The notes beneath the pieces were generated by a model. That model was not told where the DNA came from and made no database searches. It saw only the letters and a program-made list of their open reading frames with translations. DNA of 64,000 bases, taken from contig NZ_JFHD01000001.1 of assembly GCF_000698575.1 (NCBI RefSeq), positions 1 to 64,000 of the forward strand, given 5' to 3'. The stretch is from Caballeronia zhejiangensis (lineage in GTDB: Bacteria > Pseudomonadota > Gammaproteobacteria > Burkholderiales > Burkholderiaceae). This document shows positions 1 through 8,245 of this stretch, in pieces (position 1 is the first letter of the stretch; each line of letters starts with the position of its first letter). Both the position numbers and the translations under genes were made by a program.

Positions 1-972
1 GGCGCCGATGTGCGACAGATCGAGCAGCACGTGATCCTTGTTCGGACCGACGCCGCGGCCTTCCTTGATCTCCTGATCCATCGAACGCGAAACGAAGTCG
101 CGCGGCGCGAGATCCTTCAGCGTCGGCGCATAGCGTTCCATGAAGCGATCGCCATTCGAGTTACGCAGAATGCCGCCTTCACCGCGCACGCCTTCGGTAA
201 TCAGCACGCCCGCGCCGGCGACGCCGGTCGGGTGGAACTGCCAGAACTCCATGTCCTGCAGCGCGATGCCCGAACGCGCGGCCATGCCGAGGCCGTCGCC
301 CGTATTGATGAACGCATTCGTCGATGCCGCGAAGATACGGCCCGCGCCGCCCGTGGCGAACAGCGTCGTCTTGCCTTCGAGGATATAGACCTCGCCCGTT
401 TCCATTTCGAGCGCGGTGACGCCGAGCACGTCGCCATCGGCGTCGCGGATCAGATCCAGCGCCATCCATTCGACGAAGAAGTGCGTTTTAGCCGCGACGT
501 TCTGCTGATACAGCGTGTGCAGCAACGCGTGACCGGTACGGTCGGCGGCCGCGCAGGCGCGTTGCACGGGCTTCTCGCCGTAGTTCGCCGTGTGGCCGCC
601 GAACGGACGCTGATAGATCGTGCCATCCGGATTACGGTCGAACGGCATGCCCATGTGTTCCAACTCGTACACGGCGTTGGGCGCTTCGCGGCACATGAAC
701 TCGATCGCATCCTGATCGCCGAGCCAGTCGGAGCCCTTGATGGTGTCGTAGAAGTGATAGTGCCAGTTGTCTTCGCTCATGTTGCCGAGCGATGCGCCGA
801 TGCCGCCTTGCGCGGCCACCGTATGCGAGCGCGTGGGGAACACTTTCGAGAGCACCGCGACGGACAGACCCGCGCGCGCGAGCTGCAGCGATGCGCGCAT
901 GCCCGATCCGCCCGCACCGACGATGACCACGTCAAAGCGACGACGCGGCAGGGAAGTCTTGATTGCAGCCAT
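1..972 (-). CDS. sdhA: Succinate dehydrogenase flavoprotein subunit, N-terminal part (cut by window edge)
   Basis: Catalytic FAD subunit of respiratory complex II, oxidising succinate to fumarate on the cytoplasmic face of the inner membrane. The first 324 codons are present and the C-terminal part lies beyond position 1. Near the N-terminus there is a dinucleotide-binding GAGGSG motif (about residues 19-24) and the [11 protein letters not shown] segment, whose His50 corresponds to the histidine that carries covalent FAD. It starts 5 bp after the sdhD stop, in the order sdhC-sdhD-sdhA. By family custom sdhB should follow to the left. Identity is secure. Confidence 0.97.
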   Translation of the reverse strand, partial: MAAIKTSLPRRRFDVVIVGAGGSGMRASLQLARAGLSVAVLSKVFPTRSHTVAAQGGIGASLGNMSEDNWHYHFYDTIKGSDWLGDQDAIEFMCREAPNAVYELEHMGMPFDRNPDGTIYQRPFGGHTANYGEKPVQRACAAADRTGHALLHTLYQQNVAAKTHFFVEWMALDLIRDADGDVLGVTALEMETGEVYILEGKTTLFATGGAGRIFAASTNAFINTGDGLGMAARSGIALQDMEFWQFHPTGVAGAGVLITEGVRGEGGILRNSNGDRFMERYAPTLKDLAPRDFVSRSMDQEIKEGRGVGPNKDHVLLDLSHIGA

Positions 973-977
973 GTTCT

Positions 978-1346
978 TTAAACTCTCCAGAGAATCTGTG
1001 CAGCGTAGCCGGCGCATCCGACGAGCCAGAGGATCGTCAGCACTTGCAGCAGCAGGCGCAGACCCATGGGCTTCACGTAGTCCATCCAGATGTCGCGAAT
1101 GCCGACCCACGCGTGATAGAAGAGGCAAAGCAAGGCTACGAAAGTCGCAAGCTTCATCCACTGGGTCGCGAAGATGCCCGCCCAGCCTTCGTACGAGAAG
1201 TTGTGCGCGGCGAAGAACCAGAAGAGAAGAATGACGGTGTACACGGCCATCACGACCGCGGTGATGCGTTGCGCGAGCCAGTCGCGCAGACCATAGTGCG
1301 CGCCGACGACCAGGCGCTTGGGGCCGACCCGATTTTGCGTTGCCAT
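978..1346 (-). CDS. sdhD: Succinate dehydrogenase membrane anchor subunit
   Basis: A 122-residue integral membrane subunit that helps bind haem b and ubiquinone and anchors SdhAB. Three hydrophobic segments are visible: about residues 25-45 ([16 protein letters not shown]), 60-80 and 95-118. A histidine in the middle helix ([12 protein letters not shown]) is the expected haem ligand. The ATG lies 2 bp after the sdhC stop and the downstream gene is sdhA, so the three are one transcript. Length is normal for beta-proteobacterial SdhD. Confidence 0.95.
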   Translation of the reverse strand: MATQNRVGPKRLVVGAHYGLRDWLAQRITAVVMAVYTVILLFWFFAAHNFSYEGWAGIFATQWMKLATFVALLCLFYHAWVGIRDIWMDYVKPMGLRLLLQVLTILWLVGCAGYAAQILWRV

Positions 1347-1348
1347 GT

Positions 1349-1759
1349 TTAGAACACTCCGAAGATCTTGAGAGCCATCGCGAGCGTGAGCAACAGCGAG
1401 ACGATCAGCACGATGAGCGCGCTTTGCTTGCCGCCTTGCTTGTTCACGCCGACGTGCGTGTCGAGCAGCAAGAAGCGGATACCCGCGCAGAAGTGATGCA
1501 GATACGACCACGACAACACGAGCGTGATGATCTTGACGATGGGGTTGGCGAGAAAGCCCTTGAACGCGTCGAACGAAATTTCCGACGTGAGGCTCTGATC
1601 GAGCAGATACAGGATGAACGGCAGACACACGAAGAGCAGCAGGCCGCTCACGCGATGCAGGATCGATACCTTGCCCGCCAGCGGCAAGCGATACTTCGCG
1701 ATCTGACCGATCCCGATGTTCCGGTATTCCGGCCTTGGTTTTTTTAATGCTTCAGCCAC
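1349..1759 (-). CDS. sdhC: Succinate dehydrogenase cytochrome b556 subunit
   Basis: First gene of the sdh operon, encoding a 136-residue haem b subunit of complex II. The early [12 protein letters not shown] segment and the HRVSG motif (quinone-site Ser/Arg region) are typical, and a second conserved His occurs in [13 protein letters not shown]. Three membrane helices are evident. The start chosen is GTG at 1757-1759 because it begins [14 protein letters not shown], as in relatives, and has a strong GGAAGGGG ribosome-binding site just upstream. An open frame continues upstream to 1975 but without family similarity. Confidence 0.93.
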   Translation of the reverse strand: MAEALKKPRPEYRNIGIGQIAKYRLPLAGKVSILHRVSGLLLFVCLPFILYLLDQSLTSEISFDAFKGFLANPIVKIITLVLSWSYLHHFCAGIRFLLLDTHVGVNKQGGKQSALIVLIVSLLLTLAMALKIFGVF

Positions 1760-1973
1760 ATTAGACCCCTTCCCAAACTGATTGACGATTCGCGCGCCGT
1801 CGACGATCGACACGGGCGCGACCCGCCCTGCCGATTCGCTTTGACGAGCAACCGGCAACGTATTCGGGGATAGTTCTAGCCCGCGCACTGCGCGATAGCG
1901 GTATTTTGTCGCGCGATTGATATACTGTCCAATATCTATCTCGTCTTTCTGAAATAGCTTTTTCATATATCGC
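1760..1973. promoter_or_regulatory. Divergent promoter region between sdhC and the LysR gene
   Basis: This 214-bp gap lies between two divergently transcribed genes and must hold both promoters. The distal 100 bp are notably AT-rich for this genome. An inverted repeat GATAT-N8-ATATC is at 1919-1936. It could be an operator, but it does not have the exact T-N11-A spacing of classic LysR sites. No other element was recognised. Confidence 0.45.
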
Positions 1974-2870
1974 ATGGAATTGCGACATCTCCGCTACTTT
2001 CTGGCCGTCGCCGAGGAACGCAATGTGACGCGCGCGGCCGAGCGGCTCGGCATCGGACAGCCGCCGCTCAGTCAGCAGATTCACGCGCTCGAAGACGAAC
2101 TCGGCGTGCGGCTCTTTCGCCGCACGGGGCACGGCGTCGTGCTGACGGAAGCCGGCGAAGCGTTCGCCGCCGACGCGAAGCGTCTCGTCGACGACGCGCG
2201 TCTCGCCGTCGAGAAAGCGCAGAGCGCGGGGCGCGGCGAGATCGGGCAGCTCAATATCGGCTTCACGGGATCGGCGGCGTTCAATCCGGTCGTGTCGAAG
2301 CTCATACGGTCGTATCGGCAGGCTTATCCGAACGTCATGCTGACGCTGACCGAAGGCAATACCGCGCAACTGCTCGCGCATCTCGACGCCGGCCGCGTCG
2401 ATGTCGCGTTCGTCCGTCTCGGCAGCCAGTCGCCCGCGGGCGTGCAGATCAATCACATCGCGATCGAGCCGATGAAAATCGTGCTGCCCGCCACGCACAA
2501 GCTCGCGAAAAAGCGCAAGGTGCCGTTGGCGACGCTGGCGGAGGATCCTTTCGTGATGCTTCCGCGCGAGGCAAGTCCGACATTGCACGACGTCATCATC
2601 GGTGCGTGCCGTGAAGCGGGATTCGAGCCGGTCGCCGGCCAGCAGGCGCCGCAGCTATCATCGGTCGTCAATCTGGTCGCGGCGGAATTCGGCGTGTCGC
2701 TGGTGCCGGCGTCGGTGTGCCAGATTCAGGTCGATGGCGTCGCCTACACCGATGCGCTCGGCAGCGCGATCACGATTCGTCTGGCGCTTGCATCGCGCAT
2801 CGATGCGACAGCCGCCAAGACCGCCAACTTTCTCGATATCGCGCGGCAGATCGTTACGTCATCGACCTGA
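1974..2870 (+). CDS. LysR-type transcriptional regulator (CatR/BenM-like)
   Basis: A 298-residue DNA-binding regulator. Residues 1-60 form the winged helix-turn-helix (MELRHLRYFLAVAEE then GQPPLSQQIHALE), followed by a linker helix and a substrate-binding domain to the end. The N-terminal sequence resembles the CatR/BenM branch that often controls aromatic or organic-acid degradation, but no such operon adjoins it, so its target is unknown. It is divergent from sdhC, an unusual partner. The ATG at 1974 fits the family start exactly. Confidence 0.9.
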   Translation: MELRHLRYFLAVAEERNVTRAAERLGIGQPPLSQQIHALEDELGVRLFRRTGHGVVLTEAGEAFAADAKRLVDDARLAVEKAQSAGRGEIGQLNIGFTGSAAFNPVVSKLIRSYRQAYPNVMLTLTEGNTAQLLAHLDAGRVDVAFVRLGSQSPAGVQINHIAIEPMKIVLPATHKLAKKRKVPLATLAEDPFVMLPREASPTLHDVIIGACREAGFEPVAGQQAPQLSSVVNLVAAEFGVSLVPASVCQIQVDGVAYTDALGSAITIRLALASRIDATAAKTANFLDIARQIVTSST

Positions 2871-2982
2871 CATTGTCATCAGAACAAGCGTGCATTGCAT
2901 TCGACGATTTTTCGTCCAACACTTCATGTCGCAAGAAGAGCGTTGAGGAAGGCCGATTCCCGTCAGGTCGAGGAGCAAGGTC

Positions 2983-3732
2983 ATGCGCGAAGATCTGAAG
3001 CATCCGCTGCAATGCACGCCCGCGTGCCGCCGGAGCTTTCTCAAATCAGTTGCGTCTGCAACTATCGCCGGGCTCGCGGTTCCGCCGCTCCTCATGACAT
3101 CCGCTCACGCCGACGCGTTGACGCACGCGCAGCGCGACGCGATGTCGCCCGAGCAGATTCTCGATGCGATGAAGCGCGGCAACGAGCGTTTCCGCAGAGG
3201 CGAACGCAAGGCGCGCAACTACCTTGCCGAACAAAAGACGAGCGCAAAGGGACAATATCCCGCGGCCGTGCTGCTCAGTTGCATCGATTCGCGAGCGCCC
3301 GCCGAGGTAATCATGGATCTGGGCATCGGCGATATCTTCAACTGCCGCGTCGCGGGGAACATCGAAAACGACGACATTCTCGGCAGCATGGAATTCGCGT
3401 GCAAGCTGATGGGCGCGAAAGTCGTGCTGGTGATGGGACATACGTCTTGCGGCGCGATCAAAGGCGCGATCGCCAATGCCGAACTAGGTCATCTCACGGC
3501 GTTGCTCGCGCGCATCAAACCCGCCGTGGAAGCCACGAAGTACGACGGCGAGCGCACGGCGACCAATTACACGTTCGTCGACATGGTGGCGCGCAAGAAC
3601 GTCGAGTCGACCATCGCGCAGATTCGCCAGGAAAGCGCCGTGCTGAGCGACATGGAGAATCAGCACGCCATCAAGATAGCCGGCGCGATGTACAACCTCG
3701 GCACCGGCGCGGTGGACTTCTTCGGCTCTTAA
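2983..3732 (+). CDS. Beta-class carbonic anhydrase, Tat-exported
   Basis: Zinc enzyme interconverting CO2 and bicarbonate. Zinc ligands are visible as Cys100 (SCIDSR, with the Asp102-Arg104 dyad), His153 and Cys156 (GHTSCGAIKG). The N-terminus has a twin-arginine signal (CRRSFLKSVA, residues 15-24) and a hydrophobic stretch ending in AHA about residue 43, so a periplasmic location is predicted. That is less common for beta carbonic anhydrases than a cytosolic one. The stop overlaps the stop of the convergent symporter by 3 bp. Length (249 aa) fits the family plus a signal peptide. Confidence 0.93.
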   Translation: MREDLKHPLQCTPACRRSFLKSVASATIAGLAVPPLLMTSAHADALTHAQRDAMSPEQILDAMKRGNERFRRGERKARNYLAEQKTSAKGQYPAAVLLSCIDSRAPAEVIMDLGIGDIFNCRVAGNIENDDILGSMEFACKLMGAKVVLVMGHTSCGAIKGAIANAELGHLTALLARIKPAVEATKYDGERTATNYTFVDMVARKNVESTIAQIRQESAVLSDMENQHAIKIAGAMYNLGTGAVDFFGS

Positions 3733-5312
3733 CTGTCGACGCGCTCGCGAAGTTCTTCCGTTTGCCTGACGACACCGCGCTTCGCGGACCAATACTCGGT
3801 TCGCACGCCGATGTCCTCCGACACGAACGGTCCGCCGCGCGTCGAGCGGTAGTGCGCGAGCGCCTTGTACACGAGACGTTGCCCGATCAGCAGAATCGGC
3901 ACGTTGAGCAGCACCATCACGATGTTCATCAGATCGGAAAGCGCCCACAGGTTAGGCAATTCGAGTCCCGCAAGCACGGTGAGCGCGCCGAACGGCACGA
4001 ACACGAGCGAGCCGACGACGCGAATGCCGATGATGAAACCTCTGCTTCGTGAAATGAAGTTGGCCGAGATTTCGGCGAACGAAATCATGCCGAGCAACGT
4101 CGTGAACGCAAAGAGGCCGTAGCACACGCACATCACGATCTTGACGACATGCGCGACCGAAACCGGCACGAGCGTTTCGACCGATGCGAGATAGACCGTG
4201 ATCTTCGATGCCCTGACCGACTCCCACGCCTGACCGTCCACCGTGCCGGTCCATACGTGCGCCATCACGACGATGAAGCCGGTCATCGTGCAGATGACCA
4301 TCGTGTCGAAGAACACGCCGAGGCTCTGCACGAAGCCCTGTTCGCAAGGGTGATCGTTGTCGGCGATCGCCGCGGCCATCGTGATGGTGCCCTGCCCCGC
4401 TTCGTTCGACATCAGCCCGCGCTTGACGCCTTGAGCGAGCGCCGTGCCGATCGCGCCGCCGAAGAGCGCATGCGGCGCGAATGCACCGACGATCACCTCA
4501 TGAAAGAAGTAGGGAATCAGCGGCAGATTGATGACGATGATGACGAGCGACATCAGACAGAAGAGCGTCGCCTTGATCGGCACGAGCACATCGGTATAAG
4601 CGGTCACGCGGCGAATGCCGCCCATGATGATGAACGAGCACGCTGCGATGAGCACCGCCGCGATGACGTAATACACCGTCGACTGACGCCCGAGATGCGT
4701 GCCGGTCACCGTATCGGCGATGGTGCCAATCGCGGTGAACACGTTGAACGTTTGCGGCGGCACATTGAAAAGCGCATAGACGATGAATACGAGCGACAGC
4801 AACGTGCCGACGAAGCGCTTGTCGCCGAGAATGCGCCGCCCATAGAACGGCAAGCCGCCGACGAACTCGTCGTGCTTTTTCTCCTTGAAGAGCTGCGCGA
4901 GCGTCGATTCCATGAACGCGGTCGCCATGCCGAAGAACGCGGCCACCCACATCCAGAACAACGCGCCCGGTCCGCCGACGGAAATCGCGCCCGTAATGCC
5001 GACGATATTGCCGGGCCCGGCACGCATCGCGAGCCCGAGCATGAACGACGCAAGCGCGCTGACGCCGGTTTTCGACGACTGCCTGCGCAGCATCATGCGA
5101 ACGATCTTGCCGACGTTCATCGTCTGGATGAAGCGCGTGCGGATCGTGAAGTGAATGCCCACGCCGACAAGCAAAAGGATCGCGAACGAAAACTGCCCGA
5201 GCACGGGGATTTGTGAATAAGCCTTGAAATTCGTGGGGAAATCCCACAAGAAATCCGAGACGGGCGCAATGCAGGCAAACAATGCATTCACGGATTGGAA
5301 GAGACTTTCCAC
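3729..5312 (-). CDS. Sodium:alanine/glycine symporter, AGCS family
   Basis: Inner-membrane sodium-coupled amino-acid importer of 527 residues. The family signature is clear: GLAMRAGPGNIVGITGAI and, later, KRGLMSNEAGQGT. About ten to eleven hydrophobic segments are present. The start is placed at the GTG at 5310-5312 (VESLFQSVNALF), preceded by an AAAGGAA ribosome-binding site. A longer frame upstream has no family similarity. It is convergent with the carbonic anhydrase gene and appears monocistronic. The exact amino-acid substrate cannot be told from sequence. Confidence 0.92.
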   Translation of the reverse strand: MESLFQSVNALFACIAPVSDFLWDFPTNFKAYSQIPVLGQFSFAILLLVGVGIHFTIRTRFIQTMNVGKIVRMMLRRQSSKTGVSALASFMLGLAMRAGPGNIVGITGAISVGGPGALFWMWVAAFFGMATAFMESTLAQLFKEKKHDEFVGGLPFYGRRILGDKRFVGTLLSLVFIVYALFNVPPQTFNVFTAIGTIADTVTGTHLGRQSTVYYVIAAVLIAACSFIIMGGIRRVTAYTDVLVPIKATLFCLMSLVIIVINLPLIPYFFHEVIVGAFAPHALFGGAIGTALAQGVKRGLMSNEAGQGTITMAAAIADNDHPCEQGFVQSLGVFFDTMVICTMTGFIVVMAHVWTGTVDGQAWESVRASKITVYLASVETLVPVSVAHVVKIVMCVCYGLFAFTTLLGMISFAEISANFISRSRGFIIGIRVVGSLVFVPFGALTVLAGLELPNLWALSDLMNIVMVLLNVPILLIGQRLVYKALAHYRSTRGGPFVSEDIGVRTEYWSAKRGVVRQTEELRERVDS

Positions 5313-5571
5313 GCTTGGGCGTTCCTTTCTTGCTTCGGCCTGTCTGAGACAGGGGTTCGGGATGTTGATAAACGAGTCGTCGCGCGTGCCGCAATGGACG
5401 CGCAAACGTGTGCGAGGCCGCGATTATACGGGTCGGCGTCGTACATTCATCCGACGATCGTTTCGTGCAGAAAGGCGCTGGCGCAACGAGACAGTTAGTT
5501 GCAGCGAGAAATCAAGCTCATCTCATTCTTCTCTTGCACAATCACGTTCCCAACGCTGCTGGAGAATGAAG

Positions 5572-6066
5572 ATGAAGATGACCGAACGCCTCGCGAAACT
5601 TCTCGTCGTGGCTTCGATGGCCCTGCTCGCGTCGCTCGTCAGCTTTGGCAATCTGACGGACTACGGCAGCAACCTGCAGTTCGTCGAGCACGTCATGCGA
5701 ATGGACACGACGTTTCCCGGCAACGCGAACATGTATCGCGCGATCACGTCGCCGGTGCTTCAGCATCTCGGCTATGACGCGATCATTTTTCTCGAAACGC
5801 TCACCGCGCTTCTTTGCTGGACAGGCGTCATCGCGATGGCCCGCGCACTGCGCCAGGAGAGCGCGGCCTTCGCGCGAGCCAAACGCTGGGCGATCGCGGG
5901 CCTCACGCTCGGCTATCTCACCTGGCAAGTCTGCTTCATGTCGATCGGCGGCGAATGGTTCGGCATGTGGCAATCGCAGCAATGGAACGGCACCGAAAGC
6001 GCGTTTCGCTTCTTCATCACGTTTCTTCTGATATTGATCTTCGTGACGCGTAGCGAATCAGGTTGA
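5572..6066 (+). CDS. DUF2165 family small integral membrane protein
   Basis: A 164-residue membrane protein with four hydrophobic segments. It matches the DUF2165 pattern by conserved motifs such as SFGNLTDYGSN, GNANMYRAI and GEWFGMWQSQQWNG. The function of the family is unknown. Three in-frame ATGs lie close together (5566, 5572, 5578). The GGAG at 5561-5564 is best spaced for 5572. It stands alone, with its stop 7 bp from the convergent dioxygenase gene. Confidence 0.85.
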   Translation: MKMTERLAKLLVVASMALLASLVSFGNLTDYGSNLQFVEHVMRMDTTFPGNANMYRAITSPVLQHLGYDAIIFLETLTALLCWTGVIAMARALRQESAAFARAKRWAIAGLTLGYLTWQVCFMSIGGEWFGMWQSQQWNGTESAFRFFITFLLILIFVTRSESG

Positions 6067-6073
6067 ACGCCGA

Positions 6074-7021
6074 TCAGTTCAACGCGACCGCAGCCGCCGC
6101 GCCAACGGGCGTGCCTTCGATCGCCACCGACTTCTGCCCGTCCGGCCCCACGGGCACATCGCCGACGAGCGTCGTGCGATACAACTGGCGATCGAAGTCG
6201 AGATCGAAGATATCCGTCGGCGCGAGATGCGCGGTCGTGCGGTTGTCCCAGAACGCGATGCTGCCCGGCTCCCACTTGAATCTCACCGTGAATTCCGGCC
6301 GCGTCACATGCTCCCATAGCAGTTCGAGCAACACCTGACTTTCGCGCGGCGCGAGCCCCGCGATGTGCTTGAGAAAACCCGGACTGACATACAGCGCGCG
6401 TTCGCCGGTCTCGGGATGCACGCGCACCAACGGATGCTCGGCGACGAGCGTGTGATCCGTCACGGCCTTCGTGAACGCATCGGTGCCGCTTGCGCCTTGC
6501 GGCGGCGCGAAACGATGCACGCCGCGCAGCCCATCGACGAACGCGCGCAGCGGCGCAGACAGCTTCTCGTATGCGATCACGAGATTGGTCCATTGCGTAT
6601 CGCCGCCATAGGGCGGAATCGTGACGCCGCGCAGGATCGATGCGAACGGCGGATTCACCGCGGCAGTCACATCCGTATGCCAGCCCGTCCACGGACGCAG
6701 CACCGATTGCCCTTCGAAGCGCGTGGCCTTGCGAAACTTCGAAATCGAGTAAATCTCCGGATGCCCGTCGACGTGGCCGAACACCGGATGCCCCACCGTG
6801 AGCTCGCCGAAGTGCGCCGAGAACGCGATGTGTTGTTCGTGGCTCAGGAACTGCTCGCGGAAGAAGACCACGCGCCATTTGAGCAACGCGGCGCGAATTG
6901 CTTCGACCTGTGCGGAAGACAAGGGACGCGTAAGGTCGACGCCGCCGATCTCCGCGCCGATATGCGCCGACAGCGGGCTGACAGTCACTTCCGTTTCATT
7001 CCCGGTGGCCACTGCATTCAT
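6074..7021 (-). CDS. TauD/TfdA-family Fe(II)/2-oxoglutarate dioxygenase (taurine or alkylsulfatase type)
   Basis: A 315-residue enzyme predicted to use 2-oxoglutarate and O2 to split an organosulfur compound, releasing sulfite or sulfate. The iron triad is visible as His115-x-Asp117 (GWHTDVT) and His265 (FWDNRTTAHLA), with the 2-oxoglutarate-binding Arg expected near DRQLYRTT. The ATG at 7021 has an AAGGAA site upstream. It lies 38 bp after a periplasmic binding protein of the nitrate/sulfonate/taurine type, so both probably serve sulfur scavenging. The sequence leans toward the AtsK/TauD subgroup; the true substrate is unknown. Confidence 0.88.
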   Translation of the reverse strand: MNAVATGNETEVTVSPLSAHIGAEIGGVDLTRPLSSAQVEAIRAALLKWRVVFFREQFLSHEQHIAFSAHFGELTVGHPVFGHVDGHPEIYSISKFRKATRFEGQSVLRPWTGWHTDVTAAVNPPFASILRGVTIPPYGGDTQWTNLVIAYEKLSAPLRAFVDGLRGVHRFAPPQGASGTDAFTKAVTDHTLVAEHPLVRVHPETGERALYVSPGFLKHIAGLAPRESQVLLELLWEHVTRPEFTVRFKWEPGSIAFWDNRTTAHLAPTDIFDLDFDRQLYRTTLVGDVPVGPDGQKSVAIEGTPVGAAAAVALN

Positions 7022-7059
7022 TTCGGATTCCTTTCGATGATGGATAAATGAAAGACGTG

Positions 7060-8076
7060 TCAACTGCCTTGCGCGCTCGAATCGTCAGCGAAGAAATAGT
7101 CGCGCCATGATTTCGGCTCGTGACGAATCACGCCGACCTTATGCAGGAATGTGCCCAGTTGCAGCGTGTTTTGCGGCGTCGTCGCGAAGCTCGCTTCCTT
7201 GTCGCTGAGAATGCGCTCGACGAACGCAGGCGAGAGCTTCGACCCGTCCTGACGAATATAGATGGCCGCCGCTTGAGCCTTGTCCTTCTCGACGAGCTTC
7301 GCCGCATCGTCGAGCGCCGCGCGCACGGCGGCATAGGTCTTCGGATTGTCCTTGCGCCATTTGTCGGAAGTCACGACAACACTGCCCGTCGACGGTCCGC
7401 CGAGGATTTCGGTGGAACTCGTGACCTTGTGGATCTTCGGATCTTCGAGTTCCTGATACTGATAGGGCGCGTTGGAGAAATGCAGATTGACGACCGAGTT
7501 GCCCGATAACATCGCGGTCGTCGCATCGGCGTGCGGCATGTTGACTTCGAAACGGTCGAGCCGCGCATACTCGGCATCGCCGAACGCCCTGGCCGACGCC
7601 ATTTGCAGCAGACGTCCCTGCTGCGACACTGCGACGGACACCACCGCGATGCGATCCTTCTCGCCAATATCCCTGATGCTGCGAATGCGCGGATCGTTCG
7701 TCACGAGATACACCGGCACCGCGCTTTGCGCCGCAATGGCCCGAAAATCCTGATGCCCGCGCGTGCGATCCCAGATCGTCATCAACGGCCCGATGCCGAT
7801 AGTCGCGATATCCGCCGCGCCCGAGAGCAGCGCTTCGTTCACGGCCGCGCCGCCGGAAAGCGTGTTCCACTGCACGTCGATATCGAGGCCCGCGCGCGCG
7901 CCGGCCTTCTCGATGAGCTTCTGGTCCTTCGCGACCTTGAGCAGCAACGAGCCGATGCCATATTGATCGACGATCTTCACCTTGCCTTCGGCGTGCGCGC
8001 GATGCATCGGTAAAGCACATGCCGCCATCAACGCGAGCATGGCGAAGAGGCGATGCAATGAAGTCGTCGGGATCAT
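7060..8076 (-). CDS. ABC transporter substrate-binding protein, sulfonate/nitrate/taurine type
   Basis: A 338-residue periplasmic solute-binding protein. A Sec signal peptide is visible (hydrophobic residues 8-22, then HRAHA about residue 29), followed by an SsuA/NrtA-like fold. It is co-oriented with, and 38 bp upstream of, the TauD-type dioxygenase, implying uptake of an organosulfur substrate. No permease or ATPase genes lie nearby, so it must share components encoded elsewhere or be an orphan. No promoter motif was identified upstream. Confidence 0.87.
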   Translation of the reverse strand: MIPTTSLHRLFAMLALMAACALPMHRAHAEGKVKIVDQYGIGSLLLKVAKDQKLIEKAGARAGLDIDVQWNTLSGGAAVNEALLSGAADIATIGIGPLMTIWDRTRGHQDFRAIAAQSAVPVYLVTNDPRIRSIRDIGEKDRIAVVSVAVSQQGRLLQMASARAFGDAEYARLDRFEVNMPHADATTAMLSGNSVVNLHFSNAPYQYQELEDPKIHKVTSSTEILGGPSTGSVVVTSDKWRKDNPKTYAAVRAALDDAAKLVEKDKAQAAAIYIRQDGSKLSPAFVERILSDKEASFATTPQNTLQLGTFLHKVGVIRHEPKSWRDYFFADDSSAQGS

Positions 8077-8205
8077 GCGGGGATATCGTGGATGAGCGGC
8101 GAGCGATCAATGTACTAGCCGCTTCCTCACACGCGAACGAAGAAATCCCGATACGGATAGCTTCGTTCGCGATAAGCGCCAGGGCGGCGCTCACGACGAT
8201 TCGAT

Positions 8206-8233
8206 GCACTGCGCCGTTCGAAAGACGCAGTGC
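8206..8233 (-). terminator. Hairpin downstream of the TonB receptor gene
   Basis: A perfect 8-bp inverted repeat (GCACTGCG / CGCAGTGC, 12-nt loop) begins 13 bp beyond the receptor stop. A second 6-bp hairpin (AGCGCC / GGCGCT, 8175-8191) follows. There is no U-tract, so a factor-independent terminator is only possible, not certain. Confidence 0.45.
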
Positions 8234-8245
8234 GGTGCAACATGC

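Noticed and set aside
1919..1936. GATAT-N8-ATATC as a LysR T-N11-A site
   Set aside because: The symmetry centre does not fit T-N11-A spacing; kept only as a generic inverted repeat in the promoter feature.
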